Source: Treponema sp.
GTDB lineage: Bacteria; Spirochaetota; Spirochaetia; Treponematales; Breznakiellaceae
Length of the DNA: 7,152 bases
Assembly: GCA_009780595.1 (NCBI GenBank)
Contig: WQZT01000083.1
Location: 1 to 7,152 of the forward strand
Direction: 5' to 3'
Positions 1 to 5,947 of the stretch are shown piece by piece. Every line of letters starts with the position of its first letter. The first letter of the stretch is position 1. The notes beneath the pieces were generated by a model. That model made no database searches. It worked only from the letters and a program-made list of their open reading frames with translations, and had not been told where the DNA came from. The position numbers were made by a program, and so were the translations under genes.

Positions 1-191
1 AAGCTTTAGAAGATCCTGTTGCACTTACTGATGAGAGTTTTAGAAATGGAGAGCTTCGGTACAGAACAATAGGCTTATGCAAGGGTAAACTTGCGGCTGT
101 TGTACATACCGCAAGACACGGAGTTTGCAGGATAATCTCCGTTCGCCACGCACGGGGCAATGAAAAGAAGGCATACTATGGCAATAGTTAG
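1..191 (+). CDS. brnT: BrnT-type toxin (ribonuclease), 5' end outside the window
   Basis: An open frame runs from the left edge (first full codon at 3) to TAG at 189-191 and encodes about 62 C-terminal residues. It matches the BrnT pattern: an early E-D-P, then G-E-L-R-Y-R-x-I-G, a hydrophobic strand (LAAVVHT), and the diagnostic R-I-I-S-x-R-x-A followed by a charged E-K-K-A-Y-Y. BrnT is a small RelE-fold ribonuclease that inhibits translation and is neutralised by BrnA. Family members are about 90 residues, so roughly a third of the gene and its promoter lie to the left. The last codons overlap the start of the downstream antitoxin gene, the usual toxin-first order. The family call rests on motif recall, not a search. 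Whether the missing N-terminus is intact cannot be seen. Confidence 0.8.
   Translation, partial: ALEDPVALTDESFRNGELRYRTIGLCKGKLAAVVHTARHGVCRIISVRHARGNEKKAYYGNS
165..171 (+). promoter_or_regulatory. Ribosome binding site deciding the brnA start
   Basis: AAGAAGG lies six bases before ATG 178, inside the end of brnT. The upstream ATG at 160 has only GGGGC before it at a usable distance. This site favours 178 and suggests coupled translation of toxin and antitoxin. Confidence 0.6.
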
Positions 192-501
192 TTTTACAAA
201 AGAAGAACTTCGCAACAAACCTTCCCGATCTAACTGGGCTTTGGTCGAAAAACTTATCGCTGAGGGGACAGAAGTTTACGATGAAGACAATCCCACGTGG
301 ACTGAAGAGGAGATAGCAAAAGCCCTGTGCGAGCGGGCGGCGCGGCTTGGGCGCCCCAAGCTTCCCGATGGGAAGAAAAAGCAGGGGACGTACATCCGCT
401 TTGCGCCGCAGGTTTTGGCGCATTTAAGGACGTCGGGGAAAAACTGGCAGTCGCGTGTTTCCAACAAAATCGAAGAACTTATTGCAAAAGGTGAATTATA
501 G
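178..501 (+). CDS. brnA: BrnA-type antitoxin, ribbon-helix-helix DNA-binding protein
   Basis: This encodes 107 residues from ATG 178. I prefer it over the in-frame ATG at 160 because an AAGAAGG ribosome binding site (165-171) sits six bases upstream and because 178 gives the short overlap (178-191) with brnT typical of the pair. The N-terminal half is charged and probably wraps the toxin (W-T-E-E-E-I at about 41-46). Residues 58-69 carry the family signature G-R-P-K-L-P-D-G-K-K-K-Q. Residues 70-104 form a short strand (TYIRF) and two helices with G-K-N-W-Q-S-R-V, as expected of a C-terminal ribbon-helix-helix domain. BrnA binds BrnT and, in the known systems, represses the shared operon promoter, which here would lie left of the window. 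The longer 113-residue form from 160 cannot be excluded. Confidence 0.85.
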   Translation: MAIVSFTKEELRNKPSRSNWALVEKLIAEGTEVYDEDNPTWTEEEIAKALCERAARLGRPKLPDGKKKQGTYIRFAPQVLAHLRTSGKNWQSRVSNKIEELIAKGEL

Positions 502-513
502 TGCGCTACCCAC

Positions 514-542
514 TTGACATAATTTGTAAAGCAGGTTATTGT
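514..542 (+). promoter_or_regulatory. Candidate sigma-70 promoter downstream of brnA
   Basis: A perfect TTGACA (514-519) is followed after 17 bases by TATTGT (537-542), which matches the -10 consensus at four of six positions. It would start a transcript near 549 and give the RRM gene at 848 a leader of about 300 nt. The -10 is imperfect and other starts closer to the gene are possible. Confidence 0.4.
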
Positions 543-548
543 TCTCTG

Positions 549-847
549 GTATAGGAATAATGTTTGAGTAAAGTAATGTGGGGCGGCGGCGCATATGGTG
601 TGTCAAGCGCTCAAAAAGTTAGGGATTCTGCGATTCTCGTTCCTTCGTTTATCTCGATACGTGTTGTATCGATCCTTAATACCATTCATTTGCATCTCGT
701 CTCTCCTTGTCAGGCTGCGGTGTGCAGTCAGGCAGAAGAGCTAGAGTCGCCCGTGTAACAGGGCGTGAATATCTGGGCTTTGCCCACGCGCACCCGGACG
801 CTTCAGACGGGAAGTCCGTCTGATTTCCGGGAGAAGGATTTTTCTCA
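549..847 (+). promoter_or_regulatory. Long potentially structured leader of the RRM gene
   Basis: This stretch between brnA and the RRM gene has no convincing gene but several inverted repeats read by eye. Stem 1 is TCGATAC (654-660) with GTATCGA (666-672). Stem 2 is CGCCC (748-752) with GGGCG (761-765). Stem 3 is GGGC (775-778) with GCCC (782-785), and GCGT (763-766) can also pair with ACGC (786-789), which competes with stem 2. Stem 4 is TCAGACGG (803-810) with CCGTCTGA (816-823), extended across an internal loop by CCCGG (793-797) and CCGGG (827-831). Finally GAGAA (831-835) can pair with TTCTC (842-846), covering part of the Shine-Dalgarno. Clustering of stems just before the start suggests post-transcriptional control, but no known riboswitch class is recognised. 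The limits given run from the inferred transcription start to the ATG. Confidence 0.4.
793..831 (+). other. Two-tier stem-loop just upstream of the RRM gene ribosome binding site
   Basis: An 8-bp perfect inner stem (803-810 with 816-823, 5-nt loop) is flanked by a 5-bp outer stem (793-797 with 827-831). No T-run follows, so it is not a standard terminator. It ends exactly where the GAGAAGGA ribosome binding site begins, so it could control ribosome access or mRNA stability, or bind a protein such as the encoded RRM protein itself. The pairing is seen directly; the role is inferred. Confidence 0.5.
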
Positions 848-1144
848 ATGGCTAAGAAATTGTATGTCGGTAATCTCTCCTACAACACAACAGAAGACGG
901 CCTCCGTAACCTGTTCTCCGGGTTTGGCAGCGTAACCTCCTCCAAGATCATCTTTGATCGTGACTCGGGTAATTCCAAAGGTTTCGGGTTCATCGAAATG
1001 AGTACTGATGAAGAAGCGGCGGCTGCTATTACCGGCACAAACGGGCAGGAATTTGAAGGTCGCCAGATTCGCGTAAATGAAGCGATTGACAAGCCGCCTC
1101 GCAGGGGTGGTGATCGTGATGGTGGTTACGGCGGACGCTGGTAA
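848..1144 (+). CDS. Small RRM-type RNA-binding protein with glycine-arginine tail
   Basis: A 98-residue protein consisting of one RNA recognition motif. RNP2 is L-Y-V-G-N-L at residues 5-10 and RNP1 is K-G-F-G-F-I-E-M at 44-51, with aromatic residues at the RNA-stacking positions (Y6, F46, F48). The fold ends near residue 80 (R-Q-I-R-V-N-E-A). It is followed by a short basic, glycine-rich tail (P-R-R-G-G-D-R-D-G-G-Y-G-G-R-W, 84-98). This architecture matches the bacterial single-RRM 'Rbp' proteins of cyanobacteria, spirochaetes and others, which bind single-stranded RNA. In cyanobacteria several are cold-inducible. The start is firm: GAGAAGGA (831-838) lies at good distance from ATG 848. It is a single-gene unit: a structured leader lies upstream and a strong terminator downstream separates it from rho. 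The RNA target cannot be told from sequence. Confidence 0.95.
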   Translation: MAKKLYVGNLSYNTTEDGLRNLFSGFGSVTSSKIIFDRDSGNSKGFGFIEMSTDEEAAAAITGTNGQEFEGRQIRVNEAIDKPPRRGGDRDGGYGGRW

Positions 1145-1159
1145 GTCGTAACTGATCTG

Positions 1160-1200
1160 GTACAAAGGGGCCGGGTTCGCTCGGTCCTTGTACTGTTTTT
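1160..1200 (+). terminator. Rho-independent terminator after the RRM gene
   Basis: The outer stem GTACAA (1160-1165) pairs with TTGTAC (1188-1193). The inner stem GGGCCG (1168-1173) pairs with CGGTCC (1182-1187) with one G-U. There is a two-base bulge and an 8-nt loop. TGTTTTT follows directly. It lies 15 bases after the RRM stop and should insulate rho from it. Confidence 0.85.
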
Positions 1201-1355
1201 GGCTGTATGCTCTCCGTTAATAGGTACATATAAAAAGAATCTTAGTTTTGGTACGTCTCTTTTGTAAACAGCGGCACAATACCGTTGTTCTATGAGTTTG
1301 ACGATTGATACCTCGGCGGAGTTTGACGAACGAGCCTACGGGTGCAGTACGAGAG
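1201..1355. other. Intergenic spacer between the RRM gene and rho promoter, no gene seen
   Basis: No coding frame with a ribosome binding site is seen here. It contains an 8-bp hairpin with one G-U pair (AACAGCGG 1267-1274 with CCGTTGTT 1282-1289), which has no T-run on either strand. It also contains a pair of direct repeats, listed separately. Together with the promoter and leader up to 1522 this is a 320-base spacer. Confidence 0.5.
1294..1329 (+). repeat. Direct repeat pair upstream of the rho promoter
   Basis: GAGTTTGACGA occurs at 1294-1304 and again at 1319-1329, a 25-bp period. A related GAGTTGACA at 1353-1361 overlaps the -35 box of the rho promoter. The arrangement is compatible with regulator binding sites or remnants of duplicated promoter sequence. 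No family of regulator is recognised. Confidence 0.5.
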
Positions 1356-1384
1356 TTGACAAAAAGGTACGTTTTGTATATTAT
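1356..1384 (+). promoter_or_regulatory. Sigma-70 type promoter for rho
   Basis: Perfect TTGACA (1356-1361), a 17-base spacer, then TATTAT (1379-1384, five of six). Transcription would start near 1391 and leave an untranslated leader of about 130 nt before the rho ATG. A leader of this length is reminiscent of rho genes in other bacteria whose leaders allow feedback by Rho itself, but no attenuator is demonstrated here. Confidence 0.8.
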
Positions 1385-1522
1385 TTGTAGTGTGGATTAT
1401 TCCGCAATCCTTTCGGCACATGGAATTCACCCGTTTTGAAAAATAATTTTAAGCAGCACAGAATAACCTATCAATAGTTCTTGTAGAATAAGAATGCAAA
1501 ATTGCAAACATCGGAGTAATTA

Positions 1523-3367
1523 ATGGCAGTTGTAAGAAGAAGTCGAAAAAGCATAACAGCGGAATGTGAAGCTGTTTCTGAATCTCAGGAAGAAAGCTCT
1601 TCCGCATCTGGTACGGCGGAAGGCAGTTTGTTCAGCGGGGAATCTCGCGGCGGGGTGGAAGGAAGCGCGGCGGGGCTGGCGGCGGAAGGCGCTGGGGCAA
1701 GTTTGAGTGCGAGTGCCGGGGAAAGCGCCCCGGCGGAAACAACCGCGACTGAGGCCGATCACTGCGAGGGGAAAACTGTGGTGGTGCGTCCGCGCCCTCG
1801 GCGTGCGATGCCCTACCGGGAAACGCGCAGCCACAGCGAGTCGACCGGGTACAAGGCCGAAAACCGGACGTCCCGCTGGCATGAGCCGCACGGAAGTTCG
1901 CCATATGGCAGTTCGCCGCACGGGGCGGGAAATGGCAACGGGAACGCGAACGCGCTCGAAGGAAAAGCGTTTCCCTTCCGGGAAACTGCCGCATCGTCGG
2001 GCTTGCCTCTACCAGAATTGCCCCGCTTGCCGTCTATGCCGGATATTTACGGCAGACCGGAGCCGCGCACCGATCAGGACAACGGGAAACCCCGCCTGAC
2101 CATCAACGAGCTTATCCGCCTGAATATGATTGACCTGCGGGAATTGGCAACTGTTTACAACGTTTCGCACGACGATCTTGTTTCGATGAAAAAGCAAGAG
2201 ATTATCTTTGCACTGCTGAAGGCTCACACCGAGCGGGGTGGCATAATCTACGCCTATGGATCGCTTGAAATCCTGCCTGACGGCTACGGTTTTTTGCGGA
2301 GCCCTCAAAACTCGTACCTGCCGGGGCCTGACGATATTTACATCAGCCCCAGCCAGATACGCCTTTTCGCGCTGAAAACCGGCGATACGGTGTACGGGCA
2401 AATTCGCAGCCCGAAAGAAGGCGAGCGTTTTTTTGCGATGCTGCGGGTGGAAACGGTTAACTACGACGAGCCGACCGTGGCGCAAAACCGCATCCCCTTC
2501 GATAACCTGACTCCGCTGTACCCTGACGAAAAGCTTGACCTCGAAACTTCGACTGAAAGCGTGAGCGAGCGGATTATCAACCTGTTTTGTCCGATTGGGA
2601 AAGGGCAGCGCTCGCTGATTGTTGCTCCTCCGCGTACCGGAAAAACGATTATGATGCAGAAGATAGCCAACGCTATCACGAAAAATCACCCGGAAGTTTA
2701 CCTGATCGTGCTTTTGATTGACGAGCGCCCCGAAGAAGTTACCGACATGGAGCGGACTGTTCGGGCGGAGGTTATTTCTTCCACGTTTGACGAGCAAGCA
2801 AGCCGCCACGTTCAGGTTACCGAGATGGCAATCGAAAAGGCGAAGCGGCTGGTTGAGCATAAAAAAGACGTGGTGATTCTGCTGGATTCGATTACCCGCC
2901 TTGCGCGCGCGTACAACCAGACCGTTCCCACCTCCGGCAAGATTTTGTCAGGCGGTGTTGACTCCAACGCACTGCATAAGCCAAAGCGGTTTTTCGGCGC
3001 AGCGCGGAATATCGAAGAGGGCGGCAGCCTTACGATTATTTCCACCGCCCTCATCGAAACCGGAAGCCGCATGGACGAGGTTATTTTCGAGGAGTTCAAG
3101 GGAACGGGTAATATGGAAATCAACCTTGACCGCCGCATTTCCGACCGTCGGCTTTTCCCCGCTATCAACATCAAGCGTTCCGGCACCAGAAAAGAGGAAC
3201 TCCTGCTGAAAGAGGAAGAACTCCAGAAAATGTGGGTGCTGCGTAAAGTTATCAATCCGATGGATGATGTTGAGATCATCGAGCTACTGGTTGACAGAAT
3301 GAAGAAATCAAGGAATAATGAAACGTTCCTGCGTTCGATGAACACAGGAAGTGCGGCTATAGAGTAG
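1523..3367 (+). CDS. rho: Transcription termination factor Rho with long N-terminal extension
   Basis: A 614-residue RNA-dependent hexameric ATPase that loads on C-rich unstructured RNA and removes RNA polymerase. Homology to standard Rho starts near residue 191 (L-T-I-N-E-L-I, N-terminal helix domain). Then come the cold-shock-like primary RNA site (D-G-Y-G-F-L-R at 253-259, followed by [13 protein letters not shown]), Walker A A-P-P-R-T-G-K-T at 368-375, the [10 protein letters not shown] motif, Walker B V-V-I-L-L-D-S at 450-456, and the Q-loop region [11 protein letters not shown] at 476-486. The C-terminal R-S-G-T-R-K-E-E-L is intact. E. coli Rho is 419 residues. The extra length is residues 1-190, rich in Ser, Gly, Ala and Glu, then Arg, His, Asn and Pro, with no predicted fold. 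The start has GGAG at 1513-1516. rpmE follows 79 bases later, so co-transcription is likely. Confidence 0.97.
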   Translation: MAVVRRSRKSITAECEAVSESQEESSSASGTAEGSLFSGESRGGVEGSAAGLAAEGAGASLSASAGESAPAETTATEADHCEGKTVVVRPRPRRAMPYRETRSHSESTGYKAENRTSRWHEPHGSSPYGSSPHGAGNGNGNANALEGKAFPFRETAASSGLPLPELPRLPSMPDIYGRPEPRTDQDNGKPRLTINELIRLNMIDLRELATVYNVSHDDLVSMKKQEIIFALLKAHTERGGIIYAYGSLEILPDGYGFLRSPQNSYLPGPDDIYISPSQIRLFALKTGDTVYGQIRSPKEGERFFAMLRVETVNYDEPTVAQNRIPFDNLTPLYPDEKLDLETSTESVSERIINLFCPIGKGQRSLIVAPPRTGKTIMMQKIANAITKNHPEVYLIVLLIDERPEEVTDMERTVRAEVISSTFDEQASRHVQVTEMAIEKAKRLVEHKKDVVILLDSITRLARAYNQTVPTSGKILSGGVDSNALHKPKRFFGAARNIEEGGSLTIISTALIETGSRMDEVIFEEFKGTGNMEINLDRRISDRRLFPAINIKRSGTRKEELLLKEEELQKMWVLRKVINPMDDVEIIELLVDRMKKSRNNETFLRSMNTGSAAIE

Positions 3368-3392
3368 CTGGCAGAACAGTCCTTAAACCGCA

Positions 3393-3412
3393 GAGCCGCG
3401 TAATGGCGGCTC
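3393..3412 (+). other. Stem-loop between rho and rpmE
   Basis: GAGCCGC (3393-3399) pairs perfectly with GCGGCTC (3406-3412) around a 6-nt loop. No T-run follows, so it is unlikely to be a full terminator. It could be a processing or stability element, or a site by which L31 expression is adjusted. Confidence 0.5.
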
Positions 3413-3446
3413 AAATCCAAGCGGGGTTGGACAACGGAGGATTTGT

Positions 3447-3653
3447 ATGAGAGAGAAGATTCATCCCGTCTACGAGATGACCAAGATTAGTTGTGCCTGC
3501 GGGAACGTTATCGAAACCCGCTCCACTGCGAAGAACATTAAGATTGAAATTTGTTCCTCGTGCCACCCGTTCTTTACCGGGAAGCAGAAACTGGTTGATA
3601 CCGCTGGCCGTATCGAACGCTTCCGCAGAAAATACAACATCAAAGAGAGCTGA
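3447..3653 (+). CDS. rpmE: 50S ribosomal protein L31, zinc-binding type
   Basis: A 68-residue protein, the usual L31 length. It begins M-R-E-K-I-H-P-V-Y and keeps the four zinc-ribbon cysteines: C16-A-C18 and C36-S-S-C39, followed by the H-P-F-F-T-G-K-Q signature (40-47). It ends with a basic R-I-E-R-F-R-R-K-Y helix. This is the zinc-containing (C+) form, which in many bacteria is replaced by a cysteine-free paralogue under zinc limitation. L31 sits on the central protuberance and bridges to the 30S head. GGAGG at 3436-3440 is well placed for ATG 3447. It follows rho directly, a gene order found in many bacteria. A convergent gene ends 28 bases downstream and no clear terminator is visible between them. 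Confidence 0.97.
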   Translation: MREKIHPVYEMTKISCACGNVIETRSTAKNIKIEICSSCHPFFTGKQKLVDTAGRIERFRRKYNIKES

Positions 3654-3681
3654 TTGGCGGCAGGCTCTAACGAGCGAGCTA

Positions 3682-4830
3682 TTAAAGCCGTCGGTGTTCT
3701 TCGTAGAAGGCGAGCATGGAATCGACAAAACTGTCTATCGTGAAGTTTTGCGAGATTTCCACAGAGCGCCGGCTCATACGTTCGGCGGCGGCTTTATCTT
3801 CCAGTATTTCAAGCGCTTTTTCCCACAAACGATCCTCGTTCTCCACAGCCCAACCGTTTTCGCCGTTGAGTACCATGCTGTCGATACTGATGTCCGCCGC
3901 CGCAACAATGGGAAGGCCAGAAGCAATCGCCTCGATAAACGTGATGGGGTGAACTTCGCTGTGGCTGGCGCTCATGAGAAGGTTGGCATCGGCGTAGACC
4001 TGCCGTATTTCGTCAGGCCACTGCAGGTATCCGGTGAAAATAACGGAGCTGCTCAGCCCCAACTCGTGGCGGTACGTTTCAAGCAAACGGCGATCCGGGC
4101 CGTCGCCAACAATGACGAGCTTGGCGCTCCGGCGTTTGCAGATTTCCCGGAAGTTTTCCAACAGCACGGGGATGTTTTTTTCAGGTCCGAGCCGCCCGAC
4201 AAAAACGATCATATCTTCATCAGCGGAAATGCCAAAGCGCTCCCGAATTTTCCCTCTGCGCGTATCGCCCGGCAGCGTGTGAAAATGCGAAAGATCGATT
4301 CCGTTGGGAATGATACGGACAGGCCGCGAATAGCTTATAGACGCAAGATAGTCGGCATTTTTGCGCGATGGGGCAATCATGCAACGCTGGTTTCTTAAAA
4401 TATGCCGCGTATAACTGGGAAGTTTCTTTTCCATTATATAGTTCAACGGCGGCGGAAGGTAGCCGATATAATCCGGATAGTAGGTGTGAATTGTATGCAC
4501 CGGCGGGATTTTGAACTTTTTACAAACCAGCCGCGCTGCAAGGTATAGGCTGAATTCTGTATGAGTATGAATGATGTCAAGGTTAAGCGGGCGCACCATA
4601 TCGAATAAAGGCTTAACAAAAAACATCCCGATTCTATGTTGCGGTTCGTTGGGAAACTTCAGCGAGGCAAGGCGGAACACGCCTTCTTCTTCAACCGCTT
4701 TTGGGTGAGTTACCGTAAAAATATATACTTTGTGCCCGCGCTGCTCCAGCCCCGCTTTGAGCGCACGAATCACCGTAACAACGCCATTTACCTGAGGCAA
4801 GTACGTATCACTAAAAATTCCGATGTTCAT
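3682..4830 (-). CDS. GT4-family glycosyltransferase, probable 1,2-diacylglycerol glucosyltransferase
   Basis: A 382-residue GT-B fold enzyme starting [18 protein letters not shown], typical of GT4 glycolipid synthases. Visible motifs are the N15-G16 glycine loop, H-T-H-T-E-F (88-93), N-G-I-D (176-179), V-G-R-x3-E-K-N (211-219), G-D-G-P-D (242-246), and the EX7E donor site with E292 and E300. The closest recalled relatives are UDP-glucose:diacylglycerol alpha-glucosyltransferases of the Acholeplasma alMGS type. Treponemes have glycosyl-diacylglycerols, so a membrane glycolipid role at the inner face of the cytoplasmic membrane is plausible, but the acceptor is inferred. The frame stays open to 5028, but those extra residues are out-of-frame shadow of the upstream gene; ATG 4830 begins the family-conserved sequence. 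No Shine-Dalgarno precedes it. Confidence 0.9.
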   Translation of the reverse strand: MNIGIFSDTYLPQVNGVVTVIRALKAGLEQRGHKVYIFTVTHPKAVEEEGVFRLASLKFPNEPQHRIGMFFVKPLFDMVRPLNLDIIHTHTEFSLYLAARLVCKKFKIPPVHTIHTYYPDYIGYLPPPLNYIMEKKLPSYTRHILRNQRCMIAPSRKNADYLASISYSRPVRIIPNGIDLSHFHTLPGDTRRGKIRERFGISADEDMIVFVGRLGPEKNIPVLLENFREICKRRSAKLVIVGDGPDRRLLETYRHELGLSSSVIFTGYLQWPDEIRQVYADANLLMSASHSEVHPITFIEAIASGLPIVAAADISIDSMVLNGENGWAVENEDRLWEKALEILEDKAAAERMSRRSVEISQNFTIDSFVDSMLAFYEEHRRL

Positions 4831-4841
4831 AACGTATTTAT

Positions 4842-4871
4842 AGTATACTACATTTGGAACTTTGTTGTTAG
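4842..4871 (-). promoter_or_regulatory. Candidate promoter of the glycosyltransferase gene, near-leaderless
   Basis: On the minus strand CTAACA (4871-4866) is followed after 18 bases by TATACT (4847-4842, five of six to the -10 consensus). Only 11 bases separate the -10 from the ATG at 4830, so transcription would begin about 3-5 bases before the start codon. No ribosome binding site is present in that stretch, which fits a leaderless mRNA. Confidence 0.45.
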
Positions 4872-4892
4872 GTTGAAAACCACACGAGCGAT

Positions 4893-5561
4893 TTACACTG
4901 GCTTGCTGATGAACGGGTTTCCCTTGATGACAAAACGCCAGGGTAAATCGCGGTCGGCTCCGGCGTAGTCGATGCCGATTCTTTTTCCGGCGAGGGGTTC
5001 GATAGGCTCGGTTTTGGGCGACAGCCACACGGTTTTGCCCGCCGTCAAATCCAGCCCGTACTGCTCCAGCGTCAAGCCCATCGCAATGCAGAGCTTGCCC
5101 GGGCCGTTTGCGAGGTTGCGCGGGTTGTTAATACCGCGCCGCACTTTCATCGCGTCGATGCCAAGCACGGGTTCCAGCGAGCGCACTAACACTGCGTGCG
5201 GCACGCCTTCCGCGCCTGTTACGATGTTAAACATCGGGTATATTCCGTAAATCAGGTACATGTAGACAAAGCCGCCGGGGCCGAACATTACGCGGTTGCG
5301 CGGGGTTTCTTTGTTCTGCCAGGCGTGGCTTGCGCGGTCGACATCGCCCAGGTATATTTCCAGTTCGGTGATTTTCCCAACGCACAGCGAGCCGCCGATG
5401 TCGGTGCAGAGGTACGCGCCCAGCAAGGTGTTTGTTGCGGCGAAGTGTGTGTCGTGCAGGTATTCGGCGCGGGGTAAAACCACTTCGTGGGTTTGCTGGG
5501 GAGTTTTGGTGTTGCCAAAACTCCAGGGCAAAGATTGTTTTTCGGGAGGAAGTTTTGCCAT
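4893..5561 (-). CDS. 3-methyladenine DNA glycosylase, AAG/MPG family
   Basis: A 222-residue base-excision repair enzyme that removes alkylated purines such as 3-methyladenine by cleaving the N-glycosidic bond. It aligns through its length with the AAG/MPG family: catalytic E68 and base-stacking Y70 in E-L-E-I-Y-L-G, H79 in [14 protein letters not shown] (86-94), Y102 and the DNA-intercalating Y105 in Y-M-Y-L-I-Y-G, N112, V-L-V-R-S-L-E-P (124-131), and N-G-P-G-K-L-C (152-158). Residue equivalences are by comparison with human AAG from memory. The expected active-site residues are all present, and length is normal with about 25 extra N-terminal residues. An in-frame stop lies just upstream of ATG 5561, so the start is fixed on this strand. 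There is no Shine-Dalgarno. The glycosyltransferase gene follows 62 bases downstream on the same strand. Confidence 0.95.
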   Translation of the reverse strand: MAKLPPEKQSLPWSFGNTKTPQQTHEVVLPRAEYLHDTHFAATNTLLGAYLCTDIGGSLCVGKITELEIYLGDVDRASHAWQNKETPRNRVMFGPGGFVYMYLIYGIYPMFNIVTGAEGVPHAVLVRSLEPVLGIDAMKVRRGINNPRNLANGPGKLCIAMGLTLEQYGLDLTAGKTVWLSPKTEPIEPLAGKRIGIDYAGADRDLPWRFVIKGNPFISKPV

Positions 5562-5566
5562 ACTGC

Positions 5567-5572
5567 ATTATC
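5567..5572 (-). promoter_or_regulatory. Candidate -10 box immediately upstream of the DNA glycosylase gene
   Basis: GATAAT (minus strand, 5572-5567) matches TATAAT at five of six positions and lies five bases before ATG 5561. Transcription would start at or near the A of the ATG, which with the absent Shine-Dalgarno suggests a leaderless message. No good -35 hexamer is seen 16-18 bases further up. Confidence 0.35.
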
Positions 5573-5778
5573 GGTAAATTGTGCGTTTTTCCTTTTTTTG
5601 CATTTGCTTAATCCGTCAGGATAGAAAGTGTTGGTTTATCCATAAATCTGAAAATTTTCGTGTGAAAGCTCCTGAAAATATCAAAGCGAGGCTAAACAAG
5701 GCTAAAAATATTGCAGAAAATGAGGGGAAAACGGTGGATTCGCTGACAGGGCTTTTTTACGATTTTTTGGATTATCTA

Positions 5779-5807
5779 TTGACATTTATCACTGGGTCTG
5801 ATAGAAT
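5779..5807 (+). promoter_or_regulatory. Consensus-like sigma-70 promoter in the accessory stretch
   Basis: TTGACA (5779-5784), a 17-base spacer, and TAGAAT (5802-5807, five of six). Start expected near 5814. No convincing gene follows before a hairpin and T-run at 5926-5947, so it could drive a small RNA, a short peptide, or be the surviving promoter of a lost gene. Confidence 0.6.
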
Positions 5808-5873
5808 GCTTTTCATGAACAAAATGTTGTTACTGATGTGGAGGTCTGTTGCAAAAAATGAATTTAGCGCCAA

Positions 5874-5899
5874 GCACACTGCACACTGCACACTGCACA
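5874..5899 (+). repeat. 7-bp tandem repeat (GCACACT), about 3.7 copies
   Basis: GCACACT occurs at 5874-5880, 5881-5887 and 5888-5894, then a partial GCACA at 5895-5899, all perfect. Such a short tract is prone to copy-number change by slippage. Because 7 is not a multiple of three, any change would shift a reading frame through it. Confidence 0.9.
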
Positions 5900-5925
5900 A
5901 TTATACCCAAATGTCAATTTTTTAT

Positions 5926-5947
5926 CTAGATACGCTCTAGGATTTTT
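5926..5947 (+). terminator. Weak Rho-independent terminator candidate
   Basis: CTAGA (5926-5930) pairs with TCTAG (5936-5940) around a 5-nt loop, followed by GATTTTT and then another T6 at 5953-5958. The stem is short and A/T-rich, so efficiency would be modest. It would close a transcript of about 135 nt from the promoter at 5779-5807. Confidence 0.35.

Larger units (their letters stand above)
5660..5940 (+). pseudogene. Unidentified open frame or decayed gene in AT-rich zone
   Basis: The frame is open from about 5581 to TAG at 5938-5940. From near 5660 it gives a charged, helix-like segment (V-K-A-P-E-N-I-K-A-R-L-N-K-A-K-N) followed by a hydrophobic D-F-L-D-Y-L-L-T-F, then a tail encoded by a 7-bp tandem repeat, which is unlikely to be protein-coding. 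No ribosome binding site precedes any plausible ATG or GTG. No family is recognised. A promoter on the same strand sits inside it, which also argues against one intact gene. It may be a gene remnant or chance frame. Left limit is approximate. Confidence 0.2.

Noticed and set aside
564..758. A 64-codon frame starting at TTG between brnA and the RRM gene
   Set aside because: It has only a weak upstream AGGA, no recognisable domain and atypical composition. It overlaps the inverted repeats of the RRM leader. A chance frame is more likely.
1171..1190. GGGTTCGCTCGGTCC, reminiscent of a tRNA T-loop
   Set aside because: It is the loop and arm of the RRM gene terminator. No acceptor stem, anticodon arm or D-loop accompanies it.
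2009..2860. Long minus-strand open frame (283 codons) opposite rho
   Set aside because: It lies entirely inside the unmistakable rho gene and has no recognisable protein motif. It is an antisense shadow of codon bias.
3654..3681. Possible bidirectional terminator between rpmE and the glycosyltransferase gene
   Set aside because: Only a 4-bp GCTC/GAGC pairing is visible and there is no T-run on either strand, so it does not support a terminator call.
3493..4398. Long plus-strand frame (301 codons) crossing rpmE and the glycosyltransferase gene
   Set aside because: It is out of frame with rpmE and antisense to a well-supported GT4 gene, and it has no ribosome binding site or domain.
4831..5028. 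N-terminal extension of the glycosyltransferase frame up to an ATG at 5028
   Set aside because: Most of this stretch is the 3' end of the DNA glycosylase gene read in another frame. The family-conserved N-terminus begins exactly at the ATG at 4830.
5874..5899. Short repeats considered as a CRISPR remnant
   Set aside because: The units are 7 bp, contiguous and without spacers. This is a microsatellite-like tandem repeat.
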